Source of the DNA: Microvirga sp052114605 | GTDB taxonomy: Bacteria; Pseudomonadota; Alphaproteobacteria; Rhizobiales; Beijerinckiaceae | Direction: 5' to 3' | Length of the DNA: 64,000 nt | Assembly (NCBI RefSeq): GCF_052114605.1 | Contig: NZ_JBFRFB010000002.1 | Coordinates: 248,001-312,000 of the forward strand | In this document: positions 52,977 through 60,702 of the stretch, piece after piece | How the letters are laid out: each line of letters starts with the position of its first letter | How positions within the stretch are numbered: the first letter of the stretch is position 1 | Translations under genes and position numbers: made by a program | Notes under the pieces: model-generated | What the model saw: the letters and a program-made list of their open reading frames with translations, nothing else | What the model was told of the DNA's origin: nothing | Database searches by the model: none

Positions 52977-54004
52977 TGAGCCTCGTTGTCAAAAGCTGCG
53001 GGCCGATGACGAGTCTGCAGGATTGGGGTCGCCTGGGCTATCAGCGGTTCGGCGTCTCGCCCTCCGGCGCCATGGATCGGCGCTACCTTGCCATGGCAAA
53101 TGCGCTCGTCGGCAACGCGCCTGCAACGGCCGCCATCGAATTCGTCAATCTCGGCGGCACCTTCACCGCCGAAGGCGGCGATCTGCACGTGGCACTCATC
53201 GGCGCGGATTGCACGATGCATATCGATGACGTGCTGATTGAACCACAAACATCCGCCATCCTGAAGGAAGGCCGGACGCTGCGTGTCGGCCACGCACGCA
53301 CGGGTACGTTCGCCTATCTTGCCGTTGCGGGCGGCTTCGCCATCGAGCCGCAATTGGGCAGCCTGTCGTTCCATCTGCGCTCGCAACTCGGCGGGCTGAA
53401 TGGCTCCGCCCTGAAAGCCGGCGACCATCTCCCCTGCAACGATGCGGGCGACCACATGCCGATGCATCTGCCTGTGGCAATTCCAGAAGAGAGTGGCCCC
53501 ATCCGCGTGATGCTGGGGCCGCAGGATGATTACTTCACCGAAGACGCTATCAACACGTTCCTGAATGCGGTGTTCACCATCAGCCCCCAGGCCGACCGCA
53601 TGGGATTTCAGTTGAACGGCCCGCAGATCGAGCACGCGAAGGGCTTCAATATCATCTCGGACGGCATCGTCGATGGGCACATTCAAGTGCCCGGCAGCGG
53701 CTTCCCCATCGTGCTGATGCGCGACCGACAGACCGCCGGCGGCTATCCGAAGATCGCGACGATCATCAGCACCGATCTCGCACGCTTTGCGCAGCTGCGC
53801 CCGGGTTCGCCGGTTCGCTTCCGCGCCGTGTCACGTGATGAGGCGGTTTCCGCTGCACGCCAATTCAAGGATTGGGTTGCTGCCTTGCCATCGGCGCTCA
53901 AGCCCCTGCGCTTCGACCTGACGACGGAACATCTGCTCAGCACCAATCTCATCGGCGGCATGGTGGATGCGCTGGCGCAAAAGACGTCTGAACACGGTGC
54001 TTGA
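52973..54004 (+). CDS. pxpC: 5-oxoprolinase subunit C
   Basis: PxpC (KipA/urea amidolyase-like), 343 aa, with the N-terminal motif DWGRLGYQRFGVSPSGAMD and the central GPQDDYFTE segment of the family. It starts in a 4-bp overlap with pxpB (two adjacent Met codons are possible). No pxpA follows; instead a palindrome and convergent glcB. Confidence 0.9.
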   Translation: MMSLVVKSCGPMTSLQDWGRLGYQRFGVSPSGAMDRRYLAMANALVGNAPATAAIEFVNLGGTFTAEGGDLHVALIGADCTMHIDDVLIEPQTSAILKEGRTLRVGHARTGTFAYLAVAGGFAIEPQLGSLSFHLRSQLGGLNGSALKAGDHLPCNDAGDHMPMHLPVAIPEESGPIRVMLGPQDDYFTEDAINTFLNAVFTISPQADRMGFQLNGPQIEHAKGFNIISDGIVDGHIQVPGSGFPIVLMRDRQTAGGYPKIATIISTDLARFAQLRPGSPVRFRAVSRDEAVSAARQFKDWVAALPSALKPLRFDLTTEHLLSTNLIGGMVDALAQKTSEHGA

Positions 54005-54018
54005 ATCGTGTTCACTCA

Positions 54019-54108
54019 CGTCATCACCGGCCTTGTGCCGGTGATCCCGATGTCTTGAAGCGTCGCGCTTTTCGGATCGGGATGGCCGGGACAAGCCCGG
54101 CCATGACG
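54019..54108. repeat. 90-bp palindromic element between convergent pxpC and glcB
   Basis: CGTCAT (54019-54024) pairs with ATGACG (54103-54108), ATCCCGAT (54044-54051) with ATCGGGAT (54076-54083), and each half holds its own smaller stem (ACCGGC...GCCGGT and GGCCGGG...CCCGGCC). It probably acts as a bidirectional terminator; the same type of GTCAT...CCGG block occurs elsewhere in the window. Confidence 0.7.
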
Positions 54109-54130
54109 AAGCAGATGTTGCTATTGCCTC

Positions 54131-56332
54131 TTACTTGGTCTTGACGCCGCTGTCCTCGCTGCGATCCGCAGCGCCCGCGGCTTTCGCCTCGCGGCGGCGT
54201 TCGTGCAGCACGTATTCGGTATAGCCGTTGGGCTGCTCGACGCCCTTGAAGATCAGGTCGCTCGCTGCCTGGAAGGCAGGGCCGTCGAAACCCGGAGCCA
54301 TCGGACGGTAGAGCGGATCGCCCGCATTCTGCCGGTCCACCACTTCCGCCATGCGGCGAAGCGTCTGCATCACCTGATCCCGCGTGACAATGCCGTGGCG
54401 CAGCCAGTTGGCGAGGTGTTGGCTCGAGATGCGCAACGTCGCGCGATCCTCCATGAGGCCGACATCGTGAATGTCGGGCACCTTCGAGCAGCCGACGCCC
54501 TGATCGACCCAGCGCACCACGTAGCCGAGAATGCCCTGGCAGTTATTGTCGAGTTCCTGCTGCACCGCATCCGGCGCCCAGTTGGATTGCGACACGGGAA
54601 TGGTGAGGATGTCGGAGAGCTTGGCGCGCGGACGCTTCTTCAATTCCTCCTGACGCGCAGGCACGTTCACCTGATGGTAGTGCAAAGCGTGCAGCGTTGC
54701 AGCGGTCGGCGACGGCACCCAGGCGGTGTTCGCGCCAGCCTGCGGATGGCCGATCTTCTGCGTCATCATGTCAGCCATCTTGTCGGGCGCGGCCCACATG
54801 CCCTTGCCGATCTGCGCCTTGCCCGGCAGGCCGCAGAGCATGCCCACATCGACGTTGTTGTCCTCGTAGGCTTTGATCCACGCGGTCGACTTCATGTCGT
54901 TCTTGCGGATCATAGGGCCGGCTTCCATGGAGGTGTGAATCTCGTCGCCCGTGCGGTCGAGGAAGCCCGTATTGATGAACACGATGCGCTCGGCAGCAGC
55001 CTTGATGCAGGCCTTGAGGTTGACGCTGGTGCGCCGCTCCTCGTCCATGATGCCCATCTTCAGTGTGTTGGGCTGAAGTCCGAGCACGTCCTCGACGGCT
55101 CCGAACAGTTCGTTGGCGAAGGCCACCTCGTCCGGTCCGTGCATCTTGGGCTTCACGATATAGACCGAGCCCGCCCGGCTGTTTGGCGTCGGTCCCTTGC
55201 CCTTCAGGTCATGGATGGCGATGAGCGCCGTGACGGCGGCATCGAGAATCGTCTCCGGTATCTCCTGACCTTTCTCGTCCAGCACCGCATCCGTGAACAT
55301 GTGGTGGCCCACATTGCGCACGAGCATGAGGCTGCGGCCATGCAGGCGAACCTCGCCGCCATTCGGTGCGGTGTAGACGCGATCCGCATTGAGCTTGCGC
55401 TCGATGGTGCGACCACCCTTCTCGAAACTCTCGACAAGATCGCCCCTCATCAGGCCGAGCCAGGTGCGATAGACCTCGACCTTGTCGTCGGCATCCACCG
55501 CCGCCACCGAATCTTCCAGGTCCATGATGGTGGAGACGGCCGATTCGATGACGAGATCGGCAATGCCTGCGGCATCATCCGCGCCGATGGGGCTCGAACG
55601 GTCGATCTTGATCTCGATATGCAGATTGTTGTGGCGAAGCAGGATGGCCGAAGGATTCACCGAATCGCCCTGGTAGCCCGCGAGCTGGCCCGCATCCTTC
55701 AGGCCCGTCTCGCCACCACCCTGAAGCTTCACCTTGAGGGCGCCGCCCTTAATGGAATAACCGGCGGCATCCTTATGGCTTCCTTCAGCCAGCGGCACCG
55801 CCTGGTCGAGCAATTCACGGGCACGTGCAACGACCTTGGCGCCGCGAACCTTGTTGTATCCACCCGAGCGCGTGGCCCCTCCCTCCTCAGAAATAGCATC
55901 CGTGCCGTAGAGGGCATCGTAGAGGCTGCCCCAGCGGGCATTGGCGGCGTTCAGTGCGTATCGGGCGTTGGAGGTTGGCACCACGAGCTGGGGGCCGGCG
56001 ATATGGGCGATCTCGTCGTCCACGTTCTGCGTCTTCACCTCGAAGTCGCCGGGCTCCGGCAGGACGTACCCGATCTCGCGCAGGAACTGCTCGTACTCGA
56101 TCTGATCGAAAGGCTGTCCGGCGCGGGCCCGGTGATAATCGTCGATCTGCGTCTGGATCTTGTCGCGGACCGCCAGCAGCTCCCGGTCGCGCGGGGCGAA
56201 GGTTCGGACAAGCCCGGCCAGGCCGCTCCAGAACGCATCCGCAGATACGCCCGTGCCGGGAAGCGCCTCCTTCTCGATGAAATCATGGAGAGTTGCTGCA
56301 ACCTGGAGGCCATTCGTCTGAACGCGCTTCAT
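54131..56332 (-). CDS. glcB: Malate synthase G
   Basis: Condenses glyoxylate with acetyl-CoA to malate. The 733-residue protein has the monomeric G-type layout with an N-terminal clasp, a large alpha/beta insert, the core TIM barrel and the C-terminal plug. Visible are DLEDSVAAVDADDKV and the MEAGPMIRKNDMKSTAWIKAYE core region. Length matches (about 720-730). No isocitrate lyase or glycolate oxidase genes are nearby. Confidence 0.96.
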   Translation of the reverse strand: MKRVQTNGLQVAATLHDFIEKEALPGTGVSADAFWSGLAGLVRTFAPRDRELLAVRDKIQTQIDDYHRARAGQPFDQIEYEQFLREIGYVLPEPGDFEVKTQNVDDEIAHIAGPQLVVPTSNARYALNAANARWGSLYDALYGTDAISEEGGATRSGGYNKVRGAKVVARARELLDQAVPLAEGSHKDAAGYSIKGGALKVKLQGGGETGLKDAGQLAGYQGDSVNPSAILLRHNNLHIEIKIDRSSPIGADDAAGIADLVIESAVSTIMDLEDSVAAVDADDKVEVYRTWLGLMRGDLVESFEKGGRTIERKLNADRVYTAPNGGEVRLHGRSLMLVRNVGHHMFTDAVLDEKGQEIPETILDAAVTALIAIHDLKGKGPTPNSRAGSVYIVKPKMHGPDEVAFANELFGAVEDVLGLQPNTLKMGIMDEERRTSVNLKACIKAAAERIVFINTGFLDRTGDEIHTSMEAGPMIRKNDMKSTAWIKAYEDNNVDVGMLCGLPGKAQIGKGMWAAPDKMADMMTQKIGHPQAGANTAWVPSPTAATLHALHYHQVNVPARQEELKKRPRAKLSDILTIPVSQSNWAPDAVQQELDNNCQGILGYVVRWVDQGVGCSKVPDIHDVGLMEDRATLRISSQHLANWLRHGIVTRDQVMQTLRRMAEVVDRQNAGDPLYRPMAPGFDGPAFQAASDLIFKGVEQPNGYTEYVLHERRREAKAAGAADRSEDSGVKTK

Positions 56333-56458
56333 CGCTTCCGCTTTCTTGGAGAGAGGAGATCCCTGCCCTTAGCTTAAGGCGGGCCGACTAAAAATGAAGA
56401 TGGGCGCGCTTTCCATGAGACATTGGGCTGATGGAATACGTCTGTTGGAAACAAGGCA

Positions 56459-56487
56459 ACAAAAAAGCCGCCCGAAGGCGGCCTTTT
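56459..56487 (-). terminator. Terminator after tRNA-Ala
   Basis: Perfect 6-bp stem GCCGCC/GGCGGC (56467-56472 with 56477-56482) with a CGAA/TTCG tetraloop, flanked by A-runs on one side and T-runs on the other. It works for the minus strand and probably both. Confidence 0.9.
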
Positions 56488-56495
56488 GAAAGATT

Positions 56496-56571
<76 letters not shown>

Positions 56572-56630
56572 ATCTGAACCGCGGTGTTTGGGGCACCGCG
56601 GCGTCTCTATAGTCGGCTCTGAGCCGAGGT

Positions 56631-57008
56631 TCAAGCCTCTTCGTCGTCTTCGATATCACTATCGATCAGGCCGGCCACATCGTCGTCGCCTTCTTCCTCG
56701 TCCTCGAGGAAGGTGTCGTCGTCGCTGTCGTCGACCACTTCGATATCATCATCGACGGAGACGTCCTTCTCGTTCTCACCGGCCTCGACCTCGTCGAGGG
56801 ACACCATCTCCGGACCATTGGTCTCGAGTTCGGTATCCTCATCCTCTACTTTGGCGCGGGCGATTGCGGGAGCCGGGACGCGGCTCAGGGCCATGGCCTG
56901 GAAGACGGTGCCGCATTTGGGGCAGACCGCCGGGTCCCTATTGAGATCGTAGAATTTTGCGCCGCAGCTCATGCACTGGCGCTTCAAGCCGAGTTCCGGT
57001 TTGGCCAC
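56631..57008 (-). CDS. TIGR02300/FYDLN acid family zinc-ribbon protein
   Basis: A 125-residue alphaproteobacterial protein of unknown function. The N terminus is a zinc ribbon (C12-x2-C15 and C29-x2-C32) with the name-giving FYDLN motif at 19-23. From about residue 54 onward the chain is dominated by Asp and Glu, so it is very acidic and probably disordered. It is next to aroA-cmk, as in related genomes. A role in nucleic-acid or protein binding is conceivable but untested here. Confidence 0.85.
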   Translation of the reverse strand: MAKPELGLKRQCMSCGAKFYDLNRDPAVCPKCGTVFQAMALSRVPAPAIARAKVEDEDTELETNGPEMVSLDEVEAGENEKDVSVDDDIEVVDDSDDDTFLEDEEEGDDDVAGLIDSDIEDDEEA

Positions 57009-57211
57009 GGGTGATTGCCTTCATAGAGTGAATCGTTGGGAAGGCACCCGTTAGTCATGAGGGGAGGCCTTGTCAAATAGGAAATTGCAGGAGACACCCC
57101 CACCGGGCCGAGCTTGCGCGTGACGGAGAGAAACCGGCGTGTTAGGAGCCCGCCTTCGGGAGAGAAGCCCCTAGGGTCCAAGACCAAAGGGTCAAGGCAA
57201 GGAATTCGATA

Positions 57212-58558
57212 ATGTCGCACGCGCATGGCATTGCATCGCCGGTCACCAGCAAGTCGGGGGCGGCCCTGAAGGGGCGTATCCGGGTTCCCGGTGACAAGTC
57301 CATCTCCCACCGCTCCATGATCTTCGGGCTCCTCTCCATCGGAGAAACCCGCGTGGAGGGCCTTTTGGAAGGCGACGACGTGCTGCGCACGGCGGAAGCC
57401 TGCCGGGCGCTCGGCGCCACCATCACCCGCGAGGCTCCTGGCCGCTGGCGCATCCAAGGTGTGGGAATCGGCGGCCTTAGCGAGCCCAAGGACGTTCTGG
57501 ATTTCGGCAATGCGGGCACGGGCTCGCGCCTCATGATGGGCGTGGCGGGCAGCCACCCGATCACCTCGACCTTCGACGGCGATGCCTCGCTTCGCAAACG
57601 CCCCATGCGCCGCATCCTCGACCCGCTGGTGCAGATGGGCGTGACAGTGGTCAGCGAGGCCGAGGGTGGGCGCGTGCCCCTGACCCTGCGTGGACCGAAG
57701 GAAACGCTCCCCATTACCTACGAGACCCCGGCGGCCTCGGCGCAGATCAAGTCGGCGATCCTGCTCGCCGGCCTCAACTCTCCCGGCAAGACCACCGTGA
57801 TCGAGCGTGAGGCGACCCGCGACCACACGGAGCGGATGCTGCGCCATTTCGGCGCCAAGGTAGATGTGGTGCCTCATGGCGAGGATGGCCGTGCCATCAC
57901 CCTCCAGGGCCAGCCGGAGCTGCGCGGCACGGATATCGTGGTTCCCACCGACCCCTCCTCCGCCGCCTTCCCGCTGGTAGCAGCGCTCATCACCCCCGGC
58001 TCGGATATCGTGATCGAGGGCGTGATGATGAACCCGCTGCGCACCGGCCTCATCACCACGCTTCTGGAAATGGGCGCCTCCATCGAGCGCCTGAACGAGC
58101 GCGACGAGGGCGGCGAGACCGTAGCCGACCTGCGCGTGCGCCACAGCCAGCTCAAGGGCGTGACGGTCCCCCATGGCCGGGCGCCTGCCATGATCGACGA
58201 GTATCCGGTCCTTGCCGTTGCGGCCTCCTTCGCCGAAGGCGCCACCCGCATGCAGGGCCTGCACGAACTGCGCGTGAAGGAATCCGACCGCCTCGCCGCC
58301 GTGGCGGATGGCCTGGCGGAAGCCGGCGTCAGTCATGAGATCGAAGGCGATGACCTGATCGTCCACGGCGCCAAGACGGTCCGTGGCGGCGGCAATCCGG
58401 TGAAGACCCATCTCGACCATCGCATCGCCATGGCCTTCCTGGTCATGGGCCTCGCCACAAGTGAGCCGGTGACGGTCGATGACGGTGGGATGATCGTGAC
58501 GAGCTTCCCCTCTTTCATCCCGCTCATGCGCGAACTCGGCGCCACGATTCAGGACTGA
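57212..58558 (+). CDS. aroA: 3-phosphoshikimate 1-carboxyvinyltransferase (EPSP synthase)
   Basis: Forms EPSP from shikimate-3-phosphate and PEP in aromatic amino acid synthesis, 448 aa. GDKSISHR (27-34), GNAGTGSRL (99-107), SAQIK and RDHTE motifs match the class-II-like family of CP4 type. At the position where CP4 has Ala (GNAAT), this protein has Gly102, so the classic tolerance substitution is absent. The frame ends 7 bp before cmk. Confidence 0.96.
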   Translation: MSHAHGIASPVTSKSGAALKGRIRVPGDKSISHRSMIFGLLSIGETRVEGLLEGDDVLRTAEACRALGATITREAPGRWRIQGVGIGGLSEPKDVLDFGNAGTGSRLMMGVAGSHPITSTFDGDASLRKRPMRRILDPLVQMGVTVVSEAEGGRVPLTLRGPKETLPITYETPAASAQIKSAILLAGLNSPGKTTVIEREATRDHTERMLRHFGAKVDVVPHGEDGRAITLQGQPELRGTDIVVPTDPSSAAFPLVAALITPGSDIVIEGVMMNPLRTGLITTLLEMGASIERLNERDEGGETVADLRVRHSQLKGVTVPHGRAPAMIDEYPVLAVAASFAEGATRMQGLHELRVKESDRLAAVADGLAEAGVSHEIEGDDLIVHGAKTVRGGGNPVKTHLDHRIAMAFLVMGLATSEPVTVDDGGMIVTSFPSFIPLMRELGATIQD

Positions 58559-58565
58559 GGCCCTC

Positions 58566-59189
58566 ATGATCATCGCGATTGACGGCCCCGCCGCATCGGG
58601 CAAGGGAACCCTGGGCAAGCGCCTGTCGGAGCATTTCGGCTTCGCGCATCTGGATACCGGCCTGCTCTACCGCGCGGTGGCCCGCGTGCTGCTCGACCGG
58701 GACGTCGCCCTGACCGAAGAGGCGGCGGCGCACGACGTCGCCCTCAATCTCGACGTCACCCATCTCGACGATCCCCGCCTGCGCGGGGCCGAGATGGGCG
58801 AAGCAGCTTCCGTGATCTCCGGTTATCAGCCAGTGCGCGATGCCCTTCTCGCCTTCCAGCGCCAGTTCGCCGAGCAACCCCCCGGTGCCGTGCTCGATGG
58901 GCGCGATATCGGCACCGTCGTCTGCCCTCACGCGGATGTGAAGCTGTTCATCACCGCTGCTCCCGAGGAGCGCGCTCGCCGCCGTCACCTTGAGCTGGTA
59001 AAGCGCGGCGAAAGCACGGAATATGAGAATATTCTTAAGGACATCCGTCGCCGGGACGAGCGGGACATGAACCGCTCCACCGCGCCTTTGAAGCCCGCCG
59101 CCGATGCCCTTACGCTCGATACGACCCATCTCGACGCCGAGGAAACCTTCCAGGCGGCCCTCGATCTGGTGCAGGCAAGGGGTACCTAA
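58566..59189 (+). CDS. cmk: Cytidylate kinase
   Basis: Phosphorylates CMP and dCMP with ATP, 207 aa, with the P-loop GPAASGKGT (7-15) and LDGRDIGTVVCP. It lies 7 bp after aroA. rpsA normally follows cmk in many Proteobacteria but not here. A 9-bp hairpin (59193-59201 with 59207-59215, one G-T pair) lies just after the stop. Confidence 0.95.
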   Translation: MIIAIDGPAASGKGTLGKRLSEHFGFAHLDTGLLYRAVARVLLDRDVALTEEAAAHDVALNLDVTHLDDPRLRGAEMGEAASVISGYQPVRDALLAFQRQFAEQPPGAVLDGRDIGTVVCPHADVKLFITAAPEERARRRHLELVKRGESTEYENILKDIRRRDERDMNRSTAPLKPAADALTLDTTHLDAEETFQAALDLVQARGT

Positions 59190-59263
59190 TTACAACTTGA
59201 CCTTGCGTCAGGTTGAGAAGCTGGCACACTGACCGAACGTCCGCCTCCTCCAAGGAGATTACG

Positions 59264-60067
59264 ATGGTTCGCTCAGTGCCCGCCCATCTGGCCGCAGGAC
59301 TAGCCTTGCTGTGGACTTGCTTGGTCATGCCGCAACAGGCGCGGGCCCAAACCGAGGTCGACCTCGCTCTCGTGATCGCCGTCGATATCTCCTTCTCCAT
59401 GGACACCGACGAGCAGGCTCTACAGCGCGAGGGCTTCGCGCAGGCCTTTCGCTCCCCCCAGGTTCATGAGGCCATCCGCAGCGGCATGCTGGGCAAGATC
59501 GCGGTCACCTACATGGAATGGGCCGGTTCTCCCGACCAGAAGGTGATCGTACCTTGGACAATTCTCGACAATCCCGAAGGGCTGATGGCCTTCGCGGACA
59601 AGATCTCTTCCACTCCCTTACGCCGGGCGCAGCGCACCTCGATCTCCAGCGCCATTGATTACAGCGTGAGGCTTCTGGAAGAGAGTGGCTTGGAGGCCGC
59701 CCGACAGGTGATCGACGTCTCCGGCGACGGGCCCAACAACCAGGGCCGCAACGTGGTGGAGGCGCGGGATTCCGCTCTTGCCAAGGACATCACCATCAAC
59801 GGCCTGCCGATCATGCTGCGTAAGCCCGGCTATCTCGACATCCCGGAGCTCGATGTCTATTACAGGGACTGCGTGATCGGCGGGCAAGGCGCCTTCACAG
59901 TACCGGTGAGAGATCGTGACCAGTTCATCGCGGCCATCAAGACCAAGATCCTGCTCGAGATCGCCGATCTCACGCCCAAGCAATCCCTCATCAACCGCAT
60001 CCAGACCGCGCCCAGCACCAATTGCCTTGCCGGTGAGATGCAGTGGCGGGACCGCTGGAGCAACTGA
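59264..60067 (+). CDS. DUF1194 family protein, VWA-like, exported
   Basis: Protein of 267 aa. A Sec signal peptide of about 29 residues ends at PQQARAQ, followed by a von Willebrand A-like domain with a MIDAS-type DISFSMD and the conserved DVSGDGPNNQG segment. The chosen ATG at 59264 has AAGGAG 6 nt upstream; the longer frame upstream lacks features. Function unknown; probably a periplasmic metal-dependent adhesive or regulatory domain. It is followed 9 bp later by methylglyoxal synthase. Confidence 0.88.
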   Translation: MVRSVPAHLAAGLALLWTCLVMPQQARAQTEVDLALVIAVDISFSMDTDEQALQREGFAQAFRSPQVHEAIRSGMLGKIAVTYMEWAGSPDQKVIVPWTILDNPEGLMAFADKISSTPLRRAQRTSISSAIDYSVRLLEESGLEAARQVIDVSGDGPNNQGRNVVEARDSALAKDITINGLPIMLRKPGYLDIPELDVYYRDCVIGGQGAFTVPVRDRDQFIAAIKTKILLEIADLTPKQSLINRIQTAPSTNCLAGEMQWRDRWSN

Positions 60068-60076
60068 GCCTCTCTC

Positions 60077-60454
60077 ATGACGCAGCTGACGTTGGCGCTC
60101 GTGGCCCACGACGCCAAGAAGGACGACATGGCCGATTTCGTCGCCAAGTACGAAGACGACATTCGCCCCTTCACCCTCTTCGCCACTGGCACCACCGGCG
60201 GACGCATCATGGAACGATGCCCTGCCCTATCGGTGACACGCCTGAAGAGCGGCCCGCTCGGCGGCGACCAGCAGATCGGCGCCATGATCGCAGAAGGCCG
60301 GATCGATGCCCTTTTCTTTTTCGTCGATCCCCTGTCGCCACACCCGCACGACGTGGACGTGAAAGCGCTGATGCGCCTAGCCCTCGTCTACGACATCCCC
60401 ATGGCGCTCAACCGCGCGACGGCGGGACGGCTGATCGAGTCGTTCCGGGATTAA
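60077..60454 (+). CDS. mgsA: Methylglyoxal synthase
   Basis: Converts dihydroxyacetone phosphate to methylglyoxal and phosphate, a bypass of lower glycolysis. The 125-residue protein has the catalytic Asp64 in GGDQQIGA, His11 in VAHDAKK and His91 (PHPHDVD), matching E. coli Asp71, His19 and His98. Length is slightly short of 152 because the C-terminal tail is absent, common in this group. The gene ends the aroA-side cluster. Confidence 0.92.
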   Translation: MTQLTLALVAHDAKKDDMADFVAKYEDDIRPFTLFATGTTGGRIMERCPALSVTRLKSGPLGGDQQIGAMIAEGRIDALFFFVDPLSPHPHDVDVKALMRLALVYDIPMALNRATAGRLIESFRD

Positions 60455-60489
60455 TCTCTTTCGAAACCAGCCAATCCGCACACCGCGTG

Positions 60490-60681
60490 TTCCCTCCCCC
60501 TTGCGGGGAGGGCTAGGGTGGGGGTCGGAAAGTCAAAGCACCTGACATCCTCCAGTAATCTCAAAGGCTGATACCAGCCACACCTCTCGCCAGTGGGGAT
60601 AGGTGAAGAGCGCCAGACTTCGCAATGTCTCACCCAGTCAGACCACCCCCACCCCTGCCCCTCCCCGCAAGGGGGAGGGAA
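60490..60681. repeat. Inverted repeat with C/G-rich arms after mgsA
   Basis: TTCCCTCCCCCTTGCGGGGA-type arm at 60490-60526 and its complement at 60641-60681, about 115 bp apart, with small differences. The region has no gene. It resembles the CCCTCCCC-type dispersed repeats of Rhizobiales (recollection). It lies between convergent mgsA and hrpB, a likely double terminator. Confidence 0.7.
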
Positions 60682-60702
60682 TAGGTGTGGTGCACGATCA
60701 TC

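Noticed and set aside
54203..56377. A 724-codon open frame antisense to malate synthase G
   Set aside because: It is the complement of a conserved, well-supported gene; such long antisense frames arise from high-GC codon use, and its sequence shows no domain.
56984..58618. A 544-codon frame antisense to aroA
   Set aside because: Same reason; aroA is certain and the antisense frame has no homology-like features.
59193..59215. Possible MerR-type operator after cmk
   Set aside because: The dyad fits a simple hairpin better, and no MerR gene or suitable -10 is present.
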